A DNA stretch of 6,524 bases from Gemmatimonadota bacterium (GTDB taxonomy: Bacteria > Gemmatimonadota > Gemmatimonadetes > Gemmatimonadales > GWC2-71-9), in assembly GCA_003220985.1 (NCBI GenBank), contig QHTY01000218.1, positions 1 through 6,524 on the forward strand. The letters are read 5' to 3'. Position 1 is the first letter of the stretch; the number at the start of each line of letters is the position of its first letter. The position numbers and the translations under genes were made by a program. Below are positions 1 through 4,963 of the stretch, piece after piece. Below the pieces are notes generated by a model, which searched no databases, was not told the origin of the DNA, and saw only the letters and a program-made list of their open reading frames with translations.

Positions 1-154
1 CCATTTCGTCGTAGGCTGAGTACTCGATGGCGGTGACCTCGTCGTCCGTGCGGACGGTGCCAAGAAAGACGCAGGTGCCGCCGCGATCCGTGCCCTGGAC
101 CTCGGCGAGGAGCGCTTCGATCTGAATGGGGGTGCGGATGAGGTGTGTCATCAT
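1..154 (-). CDS. moaE: Molybdopterin synthase catalytic (large) subunit MoaE, N-terminal part; gene continues off the left edge
   Basis: MoaE binds precursor Z (cyclic pyranopterin monophosphate) and, with sulfur carried on the MoaD C-terminus, makes molybdopterin in the cytoplasm. About 51 residues are visible. They contain a helix start (ALLAEVQGTDRGG), the strand CVFLGTVR and then VTAIEYSAYDEM. This is the usual MoaE order of a GTVR motif followed by a (V)xALEYEAYxxM strand. The conserved Arg of GTVR is present. The catalytic lysines lie in the missing C-terminal part. Two tandem ATGs (154 and 151) can serve as start; no good Shine-Dalgarno precedes either. The loop between GTVR and VTAIEY is only TDDE, a few residues shorter than the NxNxGR-type loop I expect there. 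It lies downstream of moaD, separated by a palindrome cluster, and probably shares its transcript. Identification is firm; the exact start is not. Confidence 0.88.
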   Translation of the reverse strand, partial: MMTHLIRTPIQIEALLAEVQGTDRGGTCVFLGTVRTDDEVTAIEYSAYDEM

Positions 155-160
155 CGGGTT

Positions 161-264
161 TGGTCCACACTCTGAAGAGTGGGCCCAGTGAGGCACTGCG
201 CTTGAAGCGCAGTGCCTTGTTGGGCCCATGCTTTAGCATGGGAACACCACAGGAGGACCGTGGT
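161..264. repeat. Cluster of palindromes between moaD and moaE (REP/BIME-like, possibly a dispersed repeat)
   Basis: Almost the whole moaD-moaE gap is inverted repeats. Hairpin 1 spans 168-181 (6-bp stem, 2-nt loop). Hairpin 2 has a perfect 13-bp stem at 191-203/205-217 around a single base (204). It is extended by an outer 7-bp stem, gggccca at 181-187 with tgggccc at 221-227. Hairpin 3 is cccatgct/agcatggg at 225-242 with a 2-nt loop. It shares 225-227 with the outer stem of hairpin 2, so the two are mutually exclusive there. A weaker 5-bp stem lies at 246-250/260-264. ggtcc (162-166) can pair with ggacc (255-259) to close the set into a multi-branch shape. The apices look alike on the plus strand (CTGAAG, CTTGAAG, CTTTAG) although the stem sequences differ. 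No transposase is present in the window. Copy number elsewhere is unknown. Confidence 0.82.
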
Positions 265-272
265 CACTTTCC

Positions 273-524
273 TCATCCACCCGACAGCGGCGGGAGCAAC
301 GCGACCTCGTCCCCATCCTTCACGATTGCGTCGTGCTTCACCTGCCGCAGGTTCAGCGCGGCGAGCAATCGCGGCGGCAAGCTGCGCGCGCCCGGAACGG
401 TTTCGCGCACACGAGTCAGCACGTCCCCTACCGTCGCCGAGCTGCCGGGCACGAGAACCGCCGCCGTCTCACAACCCGTCAGCTCGGCGTAGCGCGCGAA
501 GAACCGGACCATCACTCGGGCCAT
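273..524 (-). CDS. moaD: Molybdopterin synthase sulfur-carrier (small) subunit MoaD
   Basis: This 83-residue ubiquitin-fold sulfur carrier is the normal length for MoaD. Its C-terminal Gly-Gly is adenylated by MoeB and thiocarboxylated, then donates sulfur to precursor Z in complex with MoaE. The sequence opens with the beta strand VMVRFFARYAELTG. It continues with TVGDVLTRVRE and the typical ALNLRQVKHDAIVKDGDEVAL segment, and ends LPPLSGG, so the reactive di-glycine tail is intact. The ATG at 524 is chosen because it starts the protein just before the first strand and sits exactly at the predicted +1 of a TATAAT promoter. An ATG at 512 and a GTG at 515 are possible alternatives. No Shine-Dalgarno precedes the start, which fits a leaderless mRNA. 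moaE follows after 118 bases of palindromic DNA. Confidence 0.9.
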   Translation of the reverse strand: MARVMVRFFARYAELTGCETAAVLVPGSSATVGDVLTRVRETVPGARSLPPRLLAALNLRQVKHDAIVKDGDEVALLPPLSGG

Positions 525-530
525 GATGCG

Positions 531-559
531 ATTATAGCCCCGTGGCCAGGCTCTGCCAG
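531..559 (-). promoter_or_regulatory. Sigma70-type promoter for moaDE, predicted leaderless start
   Basis: Read on the minus strand, a perfect TATAAT (536-531) is preceded by a 17-bp spacer and CTGGCA (559-554, four of six matches to TTGACA). Six bases (CGCATC) separate TATAAT from the ATG at 524, so the conventional +1 falls on the A of that ATG. The element lies in the 98-bp gap between the M61 peptidase stop (623) and moaD. I see no convincing terminator for the peptidase gene in that gap, only a short 4-bp stem near 566-579. Confidence 0.62.
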
Positions 560-622
560 ATCTTCGCCTGCTTCGGCGTGGGATTCGGCGCTCGCTCGAG
601 ACTGAGCCGCGACGTCGTACGC

Positions 623-2308
623 TCACGTATTCAGCGTCAGCGTTCGGCCCGCGCGCTGCACCGTGAGCGTGAGCGGCTGCCCCGCCTTGCCTTGATAGCG
701 CGCGCGGAACGCCGCGCCCCAGTCTTGACTGGCCGAGATGGGAATGTCGCCGATGCGCGTCAGGACGTCTCCCGGCTCTACGCCGGCCTCCTCGGCCGCG
801 CTTCCGGGCGTGACGCCCTGGATCAACACCCCGCCGCTCGGCGAGGGGCCGGCCGAGATGCCGAGGAAGAGCGAGGTCACCGGGTTGCGCCGGAATACCA
901 GGCCCGCTTTTGCGAACAGCTGCTCATATGGCAGCGAATCGCGCCCATCGATGTAGCGCCGGTAAAAGCCGTCCACGTCCGGCATGCCCGCAGCCCGCAG
1001 CTCGCTCAACAGATCGGCGGTGAGGAATCCCTTGTTCTGGCGATAGTAGCGCGTGTACAGCGCCCGCATCACCTCGTCGAGGTTGTGCGCGTTGTCCGTC
1101 GCGTCGCGGATCGAAATATCAAGCAGGAATCCGAGCAACGACCCCTTGGGATAATAGAGCTGCGAGCTGTTGACATAGACCTCATGAATCCACGTGGCCT
1201 CGCTGCCGTCCTCGACACTCCACGGTTCGGGCGCGTCGTCGACTTGCTGGATGTTGGCGATCGCGTTGTCGAGAAACTGGGTCGGCGTCCACAGACCCGC
1301 GCGCAGGTTCGTGACGTCGGCGTAGTAGTCCGTCACCCCTTCCGACCACCACAGCAGCGGCGTGTACTGCTCGGCGTGATAATCGTATGGCCACATCTCG
1401 GCGGGACGGAGGCGCTTCACGTTCCAGAGATGGAAGAATTCATGGGACAGCAGCGGATACATGAAGTCGCCCAGATTGCCCGACACGGGATCCGCGAACG
1501 CTTGCGCGGGCATGATGTCGTACTGCGAAGCGCTGTGCTCGAGGCCGCCACCGAATCCGATGGGCCCGTGGATGACATTGAAAAAGACGGTGTACACATC
1601 GTATGGCGTGTCGCCCATGATCCGATTCTGCACCGGTGCCATCTTCGCCACGCCGTTCCGCAGGTTGCGCGCGACCGCTGGCGTATAATCGCTCGCGGGC
1701 CAGAGCGCGATGCGAATCCACTTGCCGTCGGCTTGGAGCGAGTCGAGGCTGTATTTCCCCACGAATGTCATCGCGTCCGCGAGCTCGTGATAATCAGCCG
1801 CGCGATAGACGCCGCTCGCTGGACCTTTCAGTGCGGTCGTCACTTGCCAGCCCGCCGGCAGCCGAAACCGGACTTCCGCCGGTCGCGCGAGTTGCCCCTC
1901 TTCGAGCATGAACAGGTTGGTGCCGAGGAATTGTCCGAAATCCTCGGCGGTACGGGCGACGGAAAGATCGATCGTATCGGGCGAGTAGTCGAAATCGACG
2001 AGGACGTGGTCAGCCCGCCGGGTCGCCACGCGCCACGTGTCCTTGTCGGCGCGATCCCAATGCAGTGCTTCGCCCGCCGCGTTCTTCGCGCCGAACCCAT
2101 GGACGTAGCGCGCATAATTCTGGACTTCGTAGTTGCCCGGGCTCCACGCGGGGAGCGAAACGAACAGGGTGTCCTTGCCGGTCGTGGGAAAATCGGCGGA
2201 CACGTGGAATTGCCCTCTCACGACCGAGACCTCGTACCGGACGGCCTGTCCCTGGAGTGGCGACGCGAGGAGCAGGACGACGGGGAGGAGCTGGGAAAAA
2301 CGACGCAT
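623..2308 (-). CDS. Secreted M61-family zinc metallopeptidase (glycyl aminopeptidase type) with C-terminal PDZ domain
   Basis: This 561-residue exported peptidase is normal in length for family M61. It begins with a signal peptide: MRRF, then hydrophobic QLLPVVLLLASPLQG and probable cleavage after GQA at about residue 22. A beta-rich N-terminal domain follows. The catalytic domain contains GGGLEH (about 253-258) and the zinc motif HEFFH in LLSHEFFHLWNVKRLRP (about 289-293). The third ligand Glu is in WWSEGVTDYYAD (Glu 323), and the family block YYPKGSLLGFLLD is at about 385-397. The last 80 residues form a PDZ domain (SLFLGI, then GVTPGSAAEEAGVEPGDVL), which usually binds C-termini of partners. 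Known members remove N-terminal Gly or Ala from peptides; the substrate here is unknown. Two tandem ATGs (2311, 2308) are possible. GGAG sits 5 nt before the second and only 2 nt before the first, so 2308 is preferred. A strong hairpin lies just upstream, after the HU-like gene. It probably acts in the periplasm or outside the cell. Confidence 0.9.
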   Translation of the reverse strand: MRRFSQLLPVVLLLASPLQGQAVRYEVSVVRGQFHVSADFPTTGKDTLFVSLPAWSPGNYEVQNYARYVHGFGAKNAAGEALHWDRADKDTWRVATRRADHVLVDFDYSPDTIDLSVARTAEDFGQFLGTNLFMLEEGQLARPAEVRFRLPAGWQVTTALKGPASGVYRAADYHELADAMTFVGKYSLDSLQADGKWIRIALWPASDYTPAVARNLRNGVAKMAPVQNRIMGDTPYDVYTVFFNVIHGPIGFGGGLEHSASQYDIMPAQAFADPVSGNLGDFMYPLLSHEFFHLWNVKRLRPAEMWPYDYHAEQYTPLLWWSEGVTDYYADVTNLRAGLWTPTQFLDNAIANIQQVDDAPEPWSVEDGSEATWIHEVYVNSSQLYYPKGSLLGFLLDISIRDATDNAHNLDEVMRALYTRYYRQNKGFLTADLLSELRAAGMPDVDGFYRRYIDGRDSLPYEQLFAKAGLVFRRNPVTSLFLGISAGPSPSGGVLIQGVTPGSAAEEAGVEPGDVLTRIGDIPISASQDWGAAFRARYQGKAGQPLTLTVQRAGRTLTLNT

Positions 2309-2327
2309 CATCACTCCAGGCAAGAAG

Positions 2328-2356
2328 TTGGGCCTCGGCGTGATGCCGAGGCCCAA
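2328..2356 (-). terminator. 12-bp perfect hairpin between the HU-like gene and the M61 peptidase gene (terminator or attenuator-like)
   Basis: ttgggcctcggc (2328-2339) and gccgaggcccaa (2345-2356) form a perfect 12-bp, GC-rich stem with a 5-nt loop. It begins 25 bases after the HU-like stop and ends 16 bases before the M61 start codon. The bases after it on the minus strand are CTTCTTGCC, only a weak U tract. Intrinsic termination may therefore be partial, or the hairpin may instead protect or segment the mRNA. No clear promoter for the M61 gene lies downstream of it, so read-through would seem necessary. Confidence 0.6.
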
Positions 2357-2381
2357 TCTTAAGTTACCCTACAGCAGCGAT

Positions 2382-2696
2382 TTAGGAGGGAACCTTCGCG
2401 CTCGCGTCGGCGACCATCGCCCGCAACTCCTTGCTGGGCTTGAAGACAGGAACGGGACGGGCGGCGACTTCGACTGGATCACCAGTTCTTGGGTTACGTG
2501 CCATCCGCGTCTTGCGCTGGCGGATTTTGAACGTTCCAAATCCGCGTATCTCAATGTTATGCTGCTCGGCGAGCGCGGCTTTCACGGCGTCGAGGAAGGA
2601 GTCTACGACCCGCGCACAGTCCTTTTTTGAAATCAGGGGACCAGCGGTGCGAGCGATCTGCGCGGTGACCTTTTCGACCAAATCAGCCTTCGTCAT
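2382..2696 (-). CDS. HU/IHF-family nucleoid DNA-binding protein
   Basis: This 104-residue basic protein of the bacterial HU/IHF family bends DNA as a dimer and helps organise the nucleoid. It starts MTKADLVEKVTAQIA, the usual N-terminal helix. It then has the family signature stretch NIEIRGFGTFKIRQRKTRMARNPRTGDPVEV (about residues 48-76), and finishes the core with PVPVFKPSKELR. Pro 69 in ARNP is the residue that intercalates at the DNA kink. It is longer than the roughly 90-residue HU norm because of a few extra residues after the first helix and an 11-residue tail (MVADASAKVPS). HU versus an IHF-like subunit cannot be decided from sequence alone. The ATG at 696 bases past 2000 (position 2696) is chosen for this N-terminus; a G-rich run (GGGGGG) lies 3 bases upstream. 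Its own promoter lies at 2740-2768, so it is probably transcribed apart from the glycolytic operon. Confidence 0.92.
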   Translation of the reverse strand: MTKADLVEKVTAQIARTAGPLISKKDCARVVDSFLDAVKAALAEQHNIEIRGFGTFKIRQRKTRMARNPRTGDPVEVAARPVPVFKPSKELRAMVADASAKVPS

Positions 2697-2700
2697 GGTC

Positions 2701-2737
2701 CCCCCGAAAAATCTGCCAGGTTGGCAAAAGTCGGGGG
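2701..2737 (-). other. Inverted repeats in the carA-HU intergenic region, covering the HU-like gene's ribosome-binding region
   Basis: cccccga (2701-2707) can pair with tcggggg (2731-2737). Inside it tgcca (2714-2718) pairs with tggca (2722-2726) around a 3-nt loop. In a read-through transcript from carA the outer stem would pair the G-run that acts as the HU-like ribosome-binding site. A transcript started at the local promoter (expected +1 near 2732-2733) would begin inside the C-run and lose most of that stem. On the minus strand the inner hairpin is followed by AGATTTTTC, so weak terminator activity for carA is another reading. These arms are short and could be chance. Confidence 0.35.
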
Positions 2738-2739
2738 CT

Positions 2740-2768
2740 ATCATACGGGCTTACTTATTTAGTGTCAA
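2740..2768 (-). promoter_or_regulatory. Near-consensus sigma70 promoter for the HU-like gene, embedded in the end of carA
   Basis: On the minus strand TTGACA (2768-2763, six of six) is followed by a 17-bp spacer and TATGAT (2745-2740, five of six). The -35 hexamer overlaps the last codons of carA (Leu-Asp-Thr), and the carA stop (TAA, 2757-2755) lies in the spacer. Predicted +1 is near 2732-2733, giving a 5' leader of about 37 bases before the ATG at 2696. It is the strongest promoter visible in the window, fitting an abundant nucleoid protein. Confidence 0.8.
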
Positions 2769-3858
2769 GAGCTTGTAGGAATTGTTGAAAGTGTCCCTGG
2801 GCGTCATGCGGGCCCGGCGACGCCTCCGGGTGGTACTGGACGGCAAAAATCGGGTACTCCCGGTGCCTGATGCCTTCGACCGTCCCGTCGTTGAGGTTAA
2901 GGTGGGTGACCTCAAGCGACTTCGCGCCCGGAACGCCGCTCGTTTCGCCCCGGACTGCGAATCCGTGGTTCTGAGACGTGATAAGTACTTGTCCCGTCGC
3001 GAGATCGCGCACAGGGTGATTGCCGCCGCGATGTCCGTATGGCAGCTTCACCGTTTCCCCCCCCATCGCGAGGCCGAGCAGCTGATGGCCGAGACAAATC
3101 CCGAAAATCGGGACCGTCCCGTCGGCCAGCTGCCGGATTGTATCGATCGCGTAACCGACCGCCGCCGGGTCGCCGGGACCGTTGGACAGAAACACGCCGT
3201 CCGGTTTGAGCGCGCGCACCTCTCCGGCGGTCGCCCTGGCCGGCACGACCGTCACGCGACAACCTTTCTGCACGAATAGCCGCAGAATGTTGCGTTTCAT
3301 CCCGTAGTCGAACGCCACGACGTGATGCGCGGCGTCGCCCGGCGCAGGGCCCTCACTGTACGCGTCGGGGATCGTCGCGACACTCGCGAGGTCGAGCCCG
3401 TTCATCGACGGTGACGCGGCGAGTGCGGCCGTGATGGCGTCCGTCGGCTTCTCACCGAGCGCGAGCACGCCGCGCATCGCGCCGCGCGAACGGATGTAGC
3501 GCGTCAGCTGGCGCGTGTCGACATCGGCCACGAGGGGCACTGCCGCGCCGGAAAGCCAGTCGAGCAGCGTCCCGGTCGCGCGCCAGTTCGATGGCGTCGC
3601 CGATAGCTCGCGTACCACGACGCCGGCGACCCGCGGGCGGTCGGACTCCACATCCTCTGGATTGATTCCGTAATTGCCGATCATCGGAGCCGTCATCACT
3701 ACGATCTGGCCGAGATAGGAGGGATCGGTGAAGACCTCCTGGTAGCCGCTCAGGTTCGTGGTGAAGACGACTTCCGCGTATGCCGGCTCAAACGGGAGAG
3801 GCGCAGTTCCGGGGAACCAGGCGCCGTCCTCTAGCAGGACGTAAGCAGGTGCTCGATT
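2755..3858 (-). CDS. carA: Carbamoyl-phosphate synthetase small (glutaminase) subunit CarA; start codon unresolved
   Basis: CarA hydrolyses glutamine and passes ammonia to CarB, which makes carbamoyl phosphate for pyrimidines and arginine. Homology begins at AYVLLEDG (about 3846) and runs unbroken to the stop, about 367 residues, near the usual size. The N-terminal domain has VVFTTNLSGYQEVFTDPSY and GNYGIN. The class I amidotransferase domain has FLSNGPGDP, the nucleophile Cys in FGICLGHQ (codon near 3096), SQNHGF, and the His/Glu pair in VQYHPEAS. All catalytic residues are present. The 5' end given is the first codon in frame beside the secG stop, not a start codon. No ATG, GTG or TTG lies between it and the homology. 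The nearest legal in-frame start is TTG at 3924 (389 residues, 68 bases inside the secG tail, no Shine-Dalgarno). Beyond that the frame continues into secG (ATG 4206). carB is not in the window. Product identity is firm; the 5' end is not. Confidence 0.9.
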   Translation of the reverse strand, partial: NRAPAYVLLEDGAWFPGTAPLPFEPAYAEVVFTTNLSGYQEVFTDPSYLGQIVVMTAPMIGNYGINPEDVESDRPRVAGVVVRELSATPSNWRATGTLLDWLSGAAVPLVADVDTRQLTRYIRSRGAMRGVLALGEKPTDAITAALAASPSMNGLDLASVATIPDAYSEGPAPGDAAHHVVAFDYGMKRNILRLFVQKGCRVTVVPARATAGEVRALKPDGVFLSNGPGDPAAVGYAIDTIRQLADGTVPIFGICLGHQLLGLAMGGETVKLPYGHRGGNHPVRDLATGQVLITSQNHGFAVRGETSGVPGAKSLEVTHLNLNDGTVEGIRHREYPIFAVQYHPEASPGPHDAQGHFQQFLQALDTK

Positions 3859-4206
3859 AGGGCCGGCGATTGCTGGGTGGGCGTGCTGGCGGGGGCGCCG
3901 GAGGAGCCGTGGGTTGCGTTTCAATCGGCAGCTGCGACGGTGCGACTGGTGTCGGCGCCTGCCCCTGGCCTTCGAGGACGGAGCGAACCTGGTTCGCCGA
4001 TTGCGACATGAACACAGGAAGATGCCCGCCGTCCACCACGTCACCTTCGTGAGCAACGTGGTCGCTTGACGGCCACCCATGATCGTTTCGGTGCCGGCTC
4101 CACCACCCATGCTGGCAAGCCCGCCGCCCTGCCCCGCCTGCAACAGCACGGCGGTCGCGAGGATCAGCGCGTCGAGGAGGAGGATGCCGATGAGAATTCC
4201 GTACAT
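3857..4206 (-). pseudogene. secG: Preprotein translocase subunit SecG, frameshifted in the second membrane segment
   Basis: SecG is a small two-helix subunit of the SecYEG channel that aids protein export. The 5' frame starts MYGILIGILLLDALILATAVLLQ (helix 1). It continues with the glycine-rich cytoplasmic loop AGQGGGLASMGGGAGTETIMGGRQ and then LLTKVTWWTAGIFLC, where helix 2 stops making sense near 4009-4017. The other frame picks up at VFMSQSANQVRSVLEGQG and carries the expected proline-rich tail to a TAA at 3859-3857. The two frames differ by one base. Even after adding one base, helix 2 would be about 12-13 residues against the usual 17-18. Loss of about 10-16 bases (3n+1) therefore fits better than a single-base slip. 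The gene follows tpiA by 16 bases, the common context. No Shine-Dalgarno is visible before ATG 4206, so coupling to tpiA is likely. A sequencing or assembly error is a serious alternative to true inactivation. Confidence 0.8.
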
Positions 4207-4222
4207 GCGCGGGGCAAGATAC

Positions 4223-4963
4223 CTACGTGACGGCGGTGCGCACAAGCTCGATCCACACCTGGGGATCGAGCGACGCGCCGCCGACCAGCACGCCGTCGAG
4301 CTCCTGTTCGGCGAGCAGTTCCACGGCGTTCTTGACGTTGACACTGCCGCCGTACAGCACCCGTGTTTCCTTCGCCTGGCGCTCTTTGAGCCACGCGCGG
4401 ATCGCACGGTGAACTTCGGCGGCGTCCCGCGGCGTCGCATTCCGGCCCGTCCCGATGGCCCAGACCGGTTCATAGGCGACCGTCACGAGGACTTCCACAC
4501 GGTCACCCAATGCCGCGTGGAGCTGCCGGCGCACGACGGTCAACGTTTCGCCCGCATCGCGCTGGGTGAGCGTTTCGCCGACGCACAGGATGGGATGGAG
4601 GCCGGCGGCGACCACGGCTTTGAGCTTCTTGCCCGTCTGCTCGTCGGTTTCGCCGAACACGTGACGGCGCTCGGAATGCCCGATCAGCGCGGCTTTGGCG
4701 CCGGCCTCGGCGGCGAGGGGTGACGACGTCGCGCCGGTGAAGGCGCCTTTCGGCTCCCAATACACATCTTGCACGCCGGCGCGCAGATCGGTTCGGTTGC
4801 CGATCGCGGTCGCAACGGCCTCCACGGATACCGCCGGCGGGAAAAACCACACCTGGCGGTTCGGCTGAGGTGGATACGCGGTGAGGAACGTCGCGAGATA
4901 GCGGCGGGCCTCGGCCGGTCCGACGTTCATCTTCCAGTTGGCGGCAAACAGCAAGGCTCTCAC
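4223..4963 (-). CDS. tpiA: Triose-phosphate isomerase TpiA
   Basis: This 246-residue cytoplasmic TIM-barrel enzyme interconverts dihydroxyacetone phosphate and glyceraldehyde 3-phosphate. Full family length is present, with AANWKMN (catalytic Lys 11), IGHSERR (catalytic His 96) and AYEPVWAIGTG (catalytic Glu 165 plus mobile loop 6). The phosphate-binding YGGSVN and GVLVGGASL motifs follow. The start is GTG at 4963, overlapping the pgk stop as GTGA. A strong GGAGG lies 4 bases upstream, so translation is coupled to pgk. One oddity is the interface motif usually written TGE: it reads TGA here (Ala 78, in GAFTGATSS), removing a Glu that normally salt-bridges across the dimer. secG follows after 16 bases. 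Confidence 0.96.
   Translation of the reverse strand: MRALLFAANWKMNVGPAEARRYLATFLTAYPPQPNRQVWFFPPAVSVEAVATAIGNRTDLRAGVQDVYWEPKGAFTGATSSPLAAEAGAKAALIGHSERRHVFGETDEQTGKKLKAVVAAGLHPILCVGETLTQRDAGETLTVVRRQLHAALGDRVEVLVTVAYEPVWAIGTGRNATPRDAAEVHRAIRAWLKERQAKETRVLYGGSVNVKNAVELLAEQELDGVLVGGASLDPQVWIELVRTAVT

Noticed and set aside
145..492. Plus-strand open frame crossing the palindrome cluster and moaD
   Set aside because: It is a translation of the inverted repeats plus the antisense of moaD; composition is low-complexity Ser/Arg/Pro and there is no ribosome-binding site.
566..579. Terminator for the M61 gene
   Set aside because: Only a 4-bp stem (cgcc/ggcg) with no U tract; not distinguishable from chance in GC-rich DNA.
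2356..2361. TAAGAT as a -10 for the M61 gene
   Set aside because: Four of six matches, no -35 at 16-18 bp, and the start would fall inside the hairpin stem.
542..2362. A 606-codon open frame on the plus strand opposite the M61 peptidase gene
   Set aside because: It has no recognisable domain, is very Arg/Val-rich, and lies exactly antisense to a gene with clear HEFFH, SEG and PDZ motifs. In GC-rich DNA the opposite strand of a real gene often stays open.
2381..2390. Plus-strand AGGAGG-like ribosome-binding site
   Set aside because: It is the complement of the last codons of the HU-like gene and no plausible plus-strand gene follows it.
3868..3870. ATC at 3870 as the carA start
   Set aside because: ATC initiation is very rare, there is no Shine-Dalgarno, and it lies inside the secG tail; it cannot be preferred over an error or the TTG at 3924.
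4006..4020. Programmed ribosomal frameshift in secG
   Set aside because: There is no X XXY YYZ slippery heptamer or A/T-rich shift site. Shifting frame by one base still leaves the second membrane helix about five residues short, so a deletion fits better.
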